A stretch of DNA of 64,000 nucleotides from Psychroflexus lacisalsi (GTDB lineage: Bacteria; Bacteroidota; Bacteroidia; Flavobacteriales; Flavobacteriaceae), in assembly GCF_020164495.1 (NCBI RefSeq), contig NZ_JAIQYZ010000005.1, positions 62,001 to 126,000 of the forward strand. The letters are read 5' to 3'. Below are positions 47,003 through 54,438 of the stretch, piece by piece. How positions within the stretch are numbered: the first letter of the stretch is position 1; each line of letters opens with the position of its first letter. The notes beneath the pieces were generated by a model, which saw only the letters and a list, made by a program, of their open reading frames with translations, was not told where the DNA came from and made no database searches. Both the position numbers and the translations under genes were made by a program.

Positions 47003-47260
47003 CTAATTATTTATTTGATGTTTATATAATTCAATACCAAAATTTAAAATAAGAGATAAGAAAGCTACAACTGAAAGAATTTTATTTATAGCTAAATCTT
47101 TCCTTCTATTCCTCATCTTCTATTTTTTGAGTTCAATTTCATTATCTACCGCTTTAGTGTAACCTCCTTTAAATAATATAAAAAAGCCTCTCTTTTATCA
47201 GACAACTAAAAATAATCTAATTTTTTTATCTTCAATTTGAGTAACTATTAATTTTATTTA
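47003..47260 (-). pseudogene. Decayed homologue of the winged-helix/membrane-anchor gene
   Basis: Reading the minus strand, LDYF, a TAG stop, then LSDKREAFLYYLK, a frameshift, GGYTKAVDNEIELKK, another TAG, and finally KMRNRRKDLAINKILSVVAF can be assembled. This parallels the neighbouring gene's YHITEKANTFLSFDGGYFK, basic stretch and membrane span in the same order. The tail from ATG 47116 (MRNRRKDLAINKIL..., 37 residues) remains open and could be translated as a small membrane peptide. The alignment was made by eye and is short, so coincidence is not excluded. Confidence 0.45.
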
Positions 47261-47309
47261 ATAATAGTTCTTTAGGTGATAGGATAACTTGTAAATAAAA
47301 GTTAGGCTA

Positions 47310-47906
47310 TTATATTTTCATTAAATCAGACATGATTTTGAGGTTTTGTTTAGCTAGGTTTGAAAAATAATGATCTTCTGATTTTAATATTTTTCTAGCT
47401 ATCTCCTTATTCTCAATACTTTCAGAAATAGAATTATGAAAAAAAAGTTTTATTTTTTTAAAGAAATCATCTTTTTCATTGAAATTAAGATCAATTATTT
47501 TTTGTTGATTACCATTAACAGTTTTTAAAATATATTTTATTATTTCCTCTGTTTTTTGAGAAATTTCATTTTTACTTAAGTAGCTATTTGATTTTGAATC
47601 TGAAAATGGAATATGTGCAATTGCAGATGCAATTTGTATATCTCGTAAAAAATCTTTGCTTTCTGAAAATCCGATTTTTTCTTTGCTAAATCGAGCACCC
47701 ATAACTATCATCATATTAGTCATAAACCTTACTTTGTAAGCGCCATAATCAGACACTTGAATTTCTTCATTTGGATAGTCTTGCTTAAAATAAGAAATTT
47801 GATTTCTATAGGCTTTCTCTGTTTCATCAGAATATAGTTTCATGCACTCTAAAACTTTAATATTGATCTTTTCTATTTTCTTTTTCTTACCGAATACTCC
47901 AAACAT
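47310..47906 (-). CDS. Hypothetical protein, no family recognised
   Basis: The 198 residues start MFGVFGKKKKIEKINIK and look mainly helical, with no signal peptide or membrane segment. The only visible features are a basic N-terminus, a hydrophobic core stretch VRFMTNMMIVMGARFS near residue 60, and many Ser, Asn and Lys residues. Codon use is AT-rich, like its neighbours in this accessory stretch. It stands alone, and context gives no clue to function. Confidence 0.6.
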   Translation of the reverse strand: MFGVFGKKKKIEKINIKVLECMKLYSDETEKAYRNQISYFKQDYPNEEIQVSDYGAYKVRFMTNMMIVMGARFSKEKIGFSESKDFLRDIQIASAIAHIPFSDSKSNSYLSKNEISQKTEEIIKYILKTVNGNQQKIIDLNFNEKDDFFKKIKLFFHNSISESIENKEIARKILKSEDHYFSNLAKQNLKIMSDLMKI

Positions 47907-48146
47907 TAATTTTAGTTTTACTTATGTGATTTTACTTTTGATTTTATATAAAAAAATTGTTATTGAATTCGCCTTTTTAGTAAATAATAAATGCGTGTTT
48001 TACTATTTAGGGACTATTTAATAAACCCGAAGTTTATCTTGTTTTTTTAACCTACTCCCACCTATTTCACTGAAGGTATTTTGAATAAATTTAGTCCTTA
48101 GAAATAATAAAATTTCAAAAATTTTTCAAGTTCTTAAGGCCGAATA

Positions 48147-48527
48147 TTATTCGATAACATTAAATTCAATCCCACTGTAAGAGAAAGTTATACCAGTAAC
48201 ATTCCCACTACTTCTAGTTTCTATAGTATAAGATCCCTCAGGAAGCCAGAGCGGAAACGGATTTAGGTTAGAATATTTTGTATTATCAGTATTAATTATA
48301 CTTACTAAATGCCCATCAATTTTTGCATACGCTGAATTAAAACTATCTCCAATTGTTGCAGATGTTATTTTCCATATTTTTCCAGAAGGAACTGTAAGTA
48401 TACTGGTTTGGGTTCCATTTTCAACGTCAGCATTAAATTTAATTACACTATTAAACTCAAGATTCTTTTGTGAAAATGCATTAAATGAGAGGAAAATTAG
48501 TACGATTAAAAAGGTTGTTTTTTTCAT
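48147..48527 (-). CDS. Secreted hypothetical protein of a T9SS-type surface cassette
   Basis: The 126 residues have a signal peptide (LIVLIFLSFNAFSQKN). The rest is beta-rich, with WLPEGSYTIETRSSGNVTGI near 95-114 and few helices, consistent with an adhesin or fibre-tip sandwich. No family is recognised and there is no sorting domain. It lies 10 bp after the NYQA-domain gene and is the last gene of a three-gene unit. Confidence 0.6.
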   Translation of the reverse strand: MKKTTFLIVLIFLSFNAFSQKNLEFNSVIKFNADVENGTQTSILTVPSGKIWKITSATIGDSFNSAYAKIDGHLVSIINTDNTKYSNLNPFPLWLPEGSYTIETRSSGNVTGITFSYSGIEFNVIE

Positions 48528-48537
48528 AGTTTAAGAT

Positions 48538-48978
48538 TTAGAATCCATCCGATAAATACATTAAAGTTTTATTTTGTTGGCTAGTCCCAGATTTTTTTGA
48601 ATAAAAAGAAAAAGGTACACTTAAAAATTGTGTTGTTCCTAAATTAACAAATCCACTACCAGTATTCAATTCGATGTTTAAGTGAAAAATTCCTGTAGAC
48701 CAGTCAATTTGATTAAATTGTCCAATTTGTGTGTTGCCTTGACCTACAATTGTGTTGATTTGACCTAAATCATCAGTTATTAAAGAATTTGTTTCACTGT
48801 AAACAGGTGTGTTTTCTGGCAAACCACTTATAATATTAAATTTAAAAATGACTTCTTGATTTTTTATTAGATCACCATTATTATCTCTTACTGTCGCTTG
48901 ATAATTAAATCCATAAGGAACTTGACTCAATGCGCTAATGGAATAAAAACATAACAACAGAATTACTATATTTTTCAT
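48538..48978 (-). CDS. Short NYQA-domain surface protein (fibre-type N-terminal domain only)
   Basis: The 146 residues contain a signal peptide and the domain beginning VPYGFNYQATVRDNNGDLIK and including IDWSTGIFHLNIEL and FLSVPFSFYSKKSG. This module usually forms the N-terminus of much longer Bacteroidota surface proteins with tail-fibre or S74 C-terminal domains. Here it ends almost at once after the domain, with LMYLSDGF. Either a truncation or a stand-alone form is possible; no frame remnant of a longer tail is seen downstream. Its ATG overlaps the upstream stop as ATGA. Confidence 0.75.
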   Translation of the reverse strand: MKNIVILLLCFYSISALSQVPYGFNYQATVRDNNGDLIKNQEVIFKFNIISGLPENTPVYSETNSLITDDLGQINTIVGQGNTQIGQFNQIDWSTGIFHLNIELNTGSGFVNLGTTQFLSVPFSFYSKKSGTSQQNKTLMYLSDGF

Positions 48979-49445
48979 TTTTTAATGATTTTAATTGATT
49001 TGTAAAAGTTTGTTTCCCTATTAGATAGGCTTAGAATATACACGCCCTGAATTAGATCCCCCATGTATAATTGTCCTTCTTTCAAAGTCTTTGACTTGAT
49101 TAATCTACCATTTATATCAAACACCTTCACATCAAATAATGTATTTGACTCATACTCAAACTTTAAAAAACTTTGGACTGGGTTTGGGTAATATTCAAAG
49201 TGGGTAATGAAAGGGTTCTCTATTGATAGGGTTGAGATATTTAAACTTTGATAATAGCCATTTGACAACTGAATATCTGAGCTCTTCATTAATCCAATAA
49301 CGGGCTCACCAATTGAGAAATTTGTCCGACTTACAGTGCTACCCAAAGAACCATTGGAGCTAATTAAACTTTTCGAAATGCTCTGGCTTAAAAGGTTTAG
49401 GCTATAAAAAGCAATAAACAGAAATAATGTAAATTTAAGTTTCAT
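48975..49445 (-). CDS. Small T9SS type A sorting-domain protein
   Basis: The 156 residues comprise a signal peptide ending NLLSQSIS, a short repeat-like domain (SLGSTVSRTNFSIGEPVIGL then LSNGYYQSLNIS) common in small Bacteroidota secreted proteins, and a C-terminal type A sorting domain with FEYYPNPVQSFLKFEYES and KSIKIIKK. It is exported by the system whose channel is SprA. First gene of the three-gene surface cassette, with translational coupling to the NYQA-domain gene. Confidence 0.85.
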   Translation of the reverse strand: MKLKFTLFLFIAFYSLNLLSQSISKSLISSNGSLGSTVSRTNFSIGEPVIGLMKSSDIQLSNGYYQSLNISTLSIENPFITHFEYYPNPVQSFLKFEYESNTLFDVKVFDINGRLIKSKTLKEGQLYMGDLIQGVYILSLSNRETNFYKSIKIIKK

Positions 49446-49632
49446 AATATTGGTTAATCAATATTATATATTCTAAAAGTATATTCCAAAGATTATTTAA
49501 CTTATTTCAGTAAAGCATATGAATGTTAATTATAAATATCGCTCTAAATTTATATGGCAATAAGGCAAAAAACATTGCAATGGAGTGTCATTAATATAAA
49601 ACAGGGTAGGATTCAGGGGAATAAACAAAATA

Positions 49633-49676
49633 AGAAAAGGCTAAACAACTATAATATAGCCATTTAACCTTTTCTT
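49633..49676 (-). terminator. Terminator of tRNA-Leu
   Basis: On the minus strand AAAAGG.TAAA...CTATA pairs with TATAG...TTTA.CCTTTT in a long interrupted stem starting 5 bp after the tRNA, followed by T-rich sequence. A few internal mismatches are visible. Confidence 0.7.
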
Positions 49677-49680
49677 TTAG

Positions 49681-49762
49681 TACGGGCGGAGAGACTCGAA
49701 CTCTCACACCTTGCGGCACTAGATCCTAAGTCTAGCGTGTCTACCAATTCCACCACGCCCGC
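49681..49762 (-). tRNA. tRNA-Leu, anticodon TAG
   Basis: An 82-nt class II tRNA. The acceptor stem GCGGGCG pairs with CGCCCGT (one GU pair). The anticodon stem-loop is CTAGA-CTTAGGA-TCTAG, giving anticodon UAG, and the T-loop is TTCGAGT between GAGAG and CTCTC. A long variable arm (TGCCGCAAGGTGT) confirms leucine. CCA is not encoded: the bases after the discriminator A read CTA. Confidence 0.97.
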
Positions 49763-49779
49763 ATTATTTTTTGCGATTG

Positions 49780-49809
49780 CAAATATAGATAATAATTACA
49801 ACTTTCAAA
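49780..49809 (-). promoter_or_regulatory. Promoter of tRNA-Leu
   Basis: On the minus strand TTTG at 49809-49806, an 18-bp spacer, then TATATTTG at 49787-49780. This is the best match to the Bacteroidota TTTG-N17/19-TAnnTTTG promoter in the window, 17 bp before the mature 5' end. Confidence 0.7.
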
Positions 49810-49857
49810 TTAAGTTTCAGGAAAAAATTTTATATTGTAAAAACTCAAATTTTTAGC

Positions 49858-51255
49858 ATGACAACTAGACCTTATATCGACCAACACCAAGAGCGTTTTA
49901 TAGATGAGCTTATCGAGCTATTAAAAATTCCATCTATCAGTGCAGATCCTAAGTTTAAGAAGGAAGTTTTGATGACGGCTGGCGCCGTAAAAATCAATTT
50001 GGAAGCTGCTGGCTGCGATACCGTGGAAATTTGTGAAACCTCTGGGTTTCCTATCGTTTACGCAGAAAAAATCATCGATCCTGACCTCCCTACTGTATTA
50101 GTTTACGGGCATTATGACGTCCAACCCCCAGACCCTGTGGAATTATGGACGAGTCCGCCTTTTGAACCCGTCATTAAAAACACCGATATTCATCCTGAAG
50201 GAGCTGTTTTTGCCAGGGGGGCCTGTGATGACAAAGGTCAGATGTACATGCACGTGAAGGCCATGGAAGTCATGATGCAAACCGATGAACTGCCTTGTAA
50301 CATCAAATTTATGATCGAAGGCGAAGAAGAAGTAGGCAGCGTGAGCCTGGAAGCTTTTCTGGAACACAACCGAGAAAAACTAGCTAACGATGTGATCTTG
50401 ATTTCCGATACAGGGATGATTAGCAAAGACGTCCCCTCCATCACCACCGGTTTAAGAGGATTGAGCTATGTGGAGGTAGAAATCGAAAGTCCTAACCGTG
50501 ATCTTCATTCTGGACTTTACGGCGGAGCAGTGGCCAACCCCATCAATATTTTATCTCAAATGATTGCCTCACTTCACGATGAGAATAATCATATTAATAT
50601 TCCGGGTTTTTACGATAAGGTAGAAGAATTGAGCGATGCTGAAAGAAAGAAAATGGCTGAGGCTCCATTTGATCTGGAAGACTACAAAAAACACATTGGC
50701 ATCAACGATATCCACGGTGAAACAGGCTTTAGCACCAACGAACGTAACTCTATCAGACCTACCCTGGACATCAACGGCATTTGGGGAGGCTATATTGGTG
50801 AAGGTGCGAAAACGGTGATTCCAAGCAAGGCATTTGCAAAGATTTCCATGCGTTTGGTACCTAACCAGGATTGGAGAGAAATTACAGAACTATTCAAAAC
50901 CCATTTTGAAAGTATCGCTCCCAAAAGCGTAAAAGTAAAAGTTAAGCCGCACCACGGTGGACAGGGCTATGTTACGCCCATAGATGGTATTGAGTACCAG
51001 GCTGCAGATCTTGCCTTTCAGGAGGCCTTTGGCAAACCTGCAGTACCACAGCGTAGCGGAGGCAGCATACCTATTGTCTCTTTATTCGAAAAATATTTGG
51101 GTAGCAAAACGGTTTTGATGGGCTTTGGTCTCAACTCCGATGCGATACACTCACCCAACGAACATTTTGGGATCTGGAATTACCTTAAAGGCATCGAGAC
51201 CATTCCTTATTTCTACAAGCACTTTACAGAACTTTACAAAAAAGAAAACCAATAG
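49858..51255 (+). CDS. M20-family dipeptidase
   Basis: A dinuclear zinc carboxypeptidase/dipeptidase of 465 residues. Metal-binding landmarks are VLVYGHYDVQPPDP near residue 81, RGACDDKGQMYMH near 121, IEGEEEVGS near 156 with the general-base glutamate, ISDTGM near 184, and the C-terminal GFGLNSDAIHSPNE near 430 with the last histidine. A lid/dimerisation domain lies between 190 and 400. No signal peptide, so cytoplasmic. The gene is monocistronic. Its stop codon TAG sits at the start of repeat A copy 2. Confidence 0.94.
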   Translation: MTTRPYIDQHQERFIDELIELLKIPSISADPKFKKEVLMTAGAVKINLEAAGCDTVEICETSGFPIVYAEKIIDPDLPTVLVYGHYDVQPPDPVELWTSPPFEPVIKNTDIHPEGAVFARGACDDKGQMYMHVKAMEVMMQTDELPCNIKFMIEGEEEVGSVSLEAFLEHNREKLANDVILISDTGMISKDVPSITTGLRGLSYVEVEIESPNRDLHSGLYGGAVANPINILSQMIASLHDENNHINIPGFYDKVEELSDAERKKMAEAPFDLEDYKKHIGINDIHGETGFSTNERNSIRPTLDINGIWGGYIGEGAKTVIPSKAFAKISMRLVPNQDWREITELFKTHFESIAPKSVKVKVKPHHGGQGYVTPIDGIEYQAADLAFQEAFGKPAVPQRSGGSIPIVSLFEKYLGSKTVLMGFGLNSDAIHSPNEHFGIWNYLKGIETIPYFYKHFTELYKKENQ

Positions 51256-51428
51256 GGTTTGGGCGTTACCCCCAACGCATTGGGGGTCGAGCTATTCGTT
51301 GCAAGCCATTTCAGTAAAGCTATAAAAATATAAGCCTGGCAAAAGCTTCCTTTGGTCGCTTTACCAGACTTTATTTTTAAAGGGCTTTTACTTTATGGAC
51401 TTTTCACTGCTATCCCTAACGCAGGTCT
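51253..51428 (+). repeat. Interspersed extragenic repeat A, copy 2
   Basis: The copy starts at the dipeptidase TAG: TAGGGTTTGGGCGTTACC, and a small hairpin of CCCCCAACGCATTGGGGG is inserted relative to copy 1. It shares AAAGCTATAAAAA, AGCTTC..TTTG..GTCGCTTT and the end CCCTAACGCAGGTC with the copy at 35891. The intergenic gap is 338 bp and contains no gene. Confidence 0.75.
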
Positions 51429-51465
51429 TTAGTTAACTTTAATTTTTATAAATAATCAATTAAAT

Positions 51466-51590
51466 TTTACGCCGATTTCAATTAAAACTTAACAGTTTAG
51501 ACGCCATATGAAATCATAAGACAACTCGAAGCTGAATATCGAAAACTTAAAAGTGAGCTGTTGCAAAATCAATAGAAAAAAGCAATAGAA
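51466..51590 (+). repeat. Degenerate interspersed repeat B, copy 1
   Basis: ACGCCGATTTCAATTAAAAC and the following stretch match 62465 onward (ACGCCGACTTCAGTTGAAAC) at roughly four of five positions over about 45 bp, and again around GAATATCGAAAAC. Both copies lie between convergent genes, close to the end of the minus-strand gene. No intact open frame is seen, only a possible short remnant with the sequence QLEAEYRKLKSELL. Confidence 0.5.
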
Positions 51591-51593
51591 ATT

Positions 51594-52622
51594 CTATGAA
51601 CTCTTGTATTCCTTCACGGCGTCTACGAAAGCTTTTGCATTCTCCACAGGAATATTGGGTAAGATGCCATGTCCTAAGTTTACGATATAGCGGTCTTTTC
51701 CAAACTCATCTATCATTTGATGAACCATTTTCTTAATGTCTTTTGGCGGAGAAAATAACCGTGAGGGATCAAAATTTCCCTGTAAGGTGATCTGGCCTCC
51801 AGACAAAAGCCTGGCGTTTTTAGCAGAGCAAGTCCAATCGACTCCAAGGGCTGTAGCCCCGGATTTTGCCATCACATCCAGTGCAAACCAGCAGCCTTTT
51901 CCAAAAGCAATCACTGGGATTTCATCTTTTAAAGCATCAATGATTTGCTGAATATAAGGCCATGAAAACTCCTGATAATCGACTGGGGACAGCATGCCTC
52001 CCCAGGAGTCAAACACCTGTACCGCATCTACGCCAGCCTCCACTTTTCCTTTGAGGTAAGCAATAGTAGTGTCGGTAATTTTTTGAAGCAACTCATGAGC
52101 CATTTGGGGTTCTGTAAAGCAAAATTCTTTGGCTTTATCAAAATTTTTGGAGCCCTGTCCCTGCACACAATAGCAAAATATCGTCCAAGGTGAGCCTGCG
52201 AAACCGATGAGAGGCACCTCATCGTTCAGCTCTTTTTTGGTCATTTTAATAGCCTCGTACACATAGCCCAATTCTTCATAGACATCTGGAACAATCACCT
52301 GGTCTAAAGTTTTTCTATCCCGAATAGGATTGGGCAACCAGGGACCTACTCCAGGTCTCATCTCTACTTCTATGTTCATGGCTTGTGGAACAACCAGAAT
52401 GTCACTAAACAAGATCGCTGCATCTGTCCCTACCTGATGTATGGGCATAACAGTGATTTCAGTTGCAAGTTCTGGAGTTCTACATCGTGTAAAAAAGTCG
52501 TATTTAGCTTTTAGCTTCATAAAATCTGGCAGGTATCTGCCAGCTTGCCTCATCATCCACACCGGTGGTCTTTCTACAGTTTCTCCCTTTAAGGCTTTGA
52601 GAAATAAGTCATTTTTAATCAT
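51594..52622 (-). CDS. hemE: Uroporphyrinogen decarboxylase
   Basis: HemE removes four carboxylates from uroporphyrinogen III to give coproporphyrinogen III in the cytoplasm. The 342 residues begin [20 protein letters not shown] and carry the signature [16 protein letters not shown] near 20-35 with its substrate-binding arginines, the catalytic aspartate region [10 protein letters not shown] near 78, and VDWTCSAKN and [11 protein letters not shown] in the C-terminal half. It lies 51 bp after hemB, with a -7 box in the gap, so it may have its own promoter. Confidence 0.97.
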   Translation of the reverse strand: MIKNDLFLKALKGETVERPPVWMMRQAGRYLPDFMKLKAKYDFFTRCRTPELATEITVMPIHQVGTDAAILFSDILVVPQAMNIEVEMRPGVGPWLPNPIRDRKTLDQVIVPDVYEELGYVYEAIKMTKKELNDEVPLIGFAGSPWTIFCYCVQGQGSKNFDKAKEFCFTEPQMAHELLQKITDTTIAYLKGKVEAGVDAVQVFDSWGGMLSPVDYQEFSWPYIQQIIDALKDEIPVIAFGKGCWFALDVMAKSGATALGVDWTCSAKNARLLSGGQITLQGNFDPSRLFSPPKDIKKMVHQMIDEFGKDRYIVNLGHGILPNIPVENAKAFVDAVKEYKSS

Positions 52623-52660
52623 GTATTCTGTATTGAGAATTCAATAATATTTTTAAAATG

Positions 52661-52668
52661 CAAAATTA
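52661..52668 (-). promoter_or_regulatory. Candidate -7 box for hemE
   Basis: The minus strand reads TAATTTTG, matching TAnnTTTG, 38 bp upstream of the hemE ATG, just after the hemB stop. The -33 region would lie inside hemB. Confidence 0.35.
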
Positions 52669-52673
52669 GTGAG

Positions 52674-53660
52674 TTACAGTAATTTTGCAGCATCTTTTGC
52701 AAAATAACTGGCAATCATGCTGGCTCCTGCCCTTTTGATAGCGGTTAGTTGCTCCAACATGACGGCGTCGTGATTCAACCATCCTTTTTCTGAAGCTGCT
52801 TTGATCATGGCATACTCACCGCTCACCTGATAAACTGCAACAGGCACTTCCACCTCGTTGGCAATATCTCTAACGATATCCAGATAGCATAAACCTGGTT
52901 TCACCATTACAATATCAGCACCTTCGTCGATATCGGTAAAAGTTTCTTTCAGAGCTTCAGATCTATTGGCCGGGTCCATTTGATAGGTTTTTTTATCTTT
53001 TGGAATGTCTTTGACATCTACTGGAGCAGAGTCCAGTGCATCTCTAAAAGGACCGTAAAACGCAGAGGCAAATTTGGCAGAATAACTCATAATTCCTATA
53101 TCGGTGAAATGAGCATCTTCCAGAACGCTTCTTATTTCTAAAATGCGTCCATCCATCATGTCACTAGGGGCAACAAAGTCTGCTCCTGCCTGGGCATGGC
53201 TGAGTGCCATTTGAGCCAAAAATGAATTGGTTCTGTCATTAACAATTTTTCCCTGATCCACAATACCATCGTGACCATATATAGAATAGGGGTCCAAAGC
53301 GACATCGGTCATCACCAACATTTCTGGAACAGCATCTTTTACCGTTTTGATAGCTCTCTGCATCAATCCGTTAGGATTGGTAGCCTCCTCTCCTCTATTG
53401 TCTTTTAGTTTTTCATCCACCTTTACGAATAGTAAAACTGACTTTAAGCCTAGTTGCCAAAGCTCCCTGACTTCTTTTACCAGAAGGTCCAGGCTAAACC
53501 TATAATAATTGGGCATAGAGGCAATCTCATCCTTCACGCCCTTGCCTTCAACTACAAACAATGGAACAATAAAGTCTGTTGGACTTAAATGGGTTTCTCT
53601 TATCAGTGATCGTATAGATTCATTTTGTCTTAAACGACGGTGTCTTTGCAATGGAAACAT
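52674..53660 (-). CDS. hemB: Porphobilinogen synthase (ALA dehydratase)
   Basis: HemB condenses two 5-aminolevulinate molecules to porphobilinogen. The 328 residues contain the Schiff-base lysines in SYSAKFASAFYGP near 200 and DIVMVKPGLCYLD near 252. The metal-site loop reads TDVALDPYSIYGHDG near 118, with aspartates in place of the zinc-binding cysteines, marking the magnesium-type class. It follows the enoyl-CoA hydratase gene by 1 bp and precedes hemE. Confidence 0.97.
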   Translation of the reverse strand: MFPLQRHRRLRQNESIRSLIRETHLSPTDFIVPLFVVEGKGVKDEIASMPNYYRFSLDLLVKEVRELWQLGLKSVLLFVKVDEKLKDNRGEEATNPNGLMQRAIKTVKDAVPEMLVMTDVALDPYSIYGHDGIVDQGKIVNDRTNSFLAQMALSHAQAGADFVAPSDMMDGRILEIRSVLEDAHFTDIGIMSYSAKFASAFYGPFRDALDSAPVDVKDIPKDKKTYQMDPANRSEALKETFTDIDEGADIVMVKPGLCYLDIVRDIANEVEVPVAVYQVSGEYAMIKAASEKGWLNHDAVMLEQLTAIKRAGASMIASYFAKDAAKLL

Positions 53661-53661
53661 A

Positions 53662-54438
53662 CTACTTGAAATTTGGCTTTTTCTTGTTTAAGAACGCTTG
53701 GGTTCCTTCTTTAAAATCTTCGGTTCCGAAGGATTTTCCGAAGTTTTTGATTTCCGTTTCAAATCCGTTGATGCCATCTTTGTAGTTATCATTTACGGCT
53801 TCAATCGCCACTGAAATGGCTTGCATGGAATTATTCAAAATCTTGTTGGCCAGTTTTTCAGCAAGAGGAATAAGCTCCTCTAAAGTGGTGACGTGATTCA
53901 CCAAACCGTAATCTTTGGCTGTTTCTGCATCTATCATGCCTGCGGTCATAATCATTTCCATGGCTCTCCCTTTTCCAACCAACTGAGGTAAACGTTGAGT
54001 TCCACCGTATCCTGGAATTACTCCCAGAGAAGTCTCTGGCAATCCTAATCTTGCATTATCACTAGCAATTCTGAAATGTGCAGACATGGCCAATTCCAAT
54101 CCACCACCAAGGGCAAAACCATTAACAGCTGCAATCACTGGCTTAGGGAAGTTAGCGATATAATCAAAAACAGTCTCCTGTCCTTTAGCCGCAAGATCCT
54201 TTCCTTCTTCTACAGTATATTCAGAAAATTCTGAAATATCTGCACCAGCAACAAATGCTTTTTCTCCGCTTCCGGTTAGAATTATAACAGACGCCTCTTC
54301 GTTGGCTAAAAGCCCTTTAAACGCTTCGTGAAGCTCCTGAATAGTAGCTCTATTTAAGGCATTTAGTTTTTTGGGTCTGTAGATATAAACAGTCGCAATG
54401 CGATCTTGGATACTAACTTGTAAATTTTCAAATGTCAT
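53662..54438 (-). CDS. Enoyl-CoA hydratase (crotonase family)
   Basis: The 258 residues are a single crotonase domain. The oxyanion-hole region GEKAFVAGADISEFSE lies near 58-73, and both catalytic glutamates are present: in ALGGGLELAMSA near 110 and GLPETSLGVIPGYGGTQRL near 130-148. It probably hydrates short-chain enoyl-CoAs in fatty-acid or amino-acid breakdown. The start overlaps the histidine-kinase stop by 11 bp, and the hemB gene follows by 1 bp, so it is in the same transcript, an odd place for a beta-oxidation enzyme. Confidence 0.93.
   Translation of the reverse strand: MTFENLQVSIQDRIATVYIYRPKKLNALNRATIQELHEAFKGLLANEEASVIILTGSGEKAFVAGADISEFSEYTVEEGKDLAAKGQETVFDYIANFPKPVIAAVNGFALGGGLELAMSAHFRIASDNARLGLPETSLGVIPGYGGTQRLPQLVGKGRAMEMIMTAGMIDAETAKDYGLVNHVTTLEELIPLAEKLANKILNNSMQAISVAIEAVNDNYKDGINGFETEIKNFGKSFGTEDFKEGTQAFLNKKKPNFK

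Noticed and set aside
47179-47205. Terminator hairpin AAAAG...CTTTT at 47.19 kb
   Set aside because: The possible stem is five AT-rich base pairs and lies within the decayed gene; too weak to list.
45553-49762. AT-rich accessory stretch beside tRNA-Leu as an integrated island
   Set aside because: I looked for a direct repeat of the tRNA 3' end (CGAACTCTC or GGGCGGAGAG) at the far side, around 45.4-46.6 kb, and for an integrase. Neither was seen, so no attachment site is claimed.
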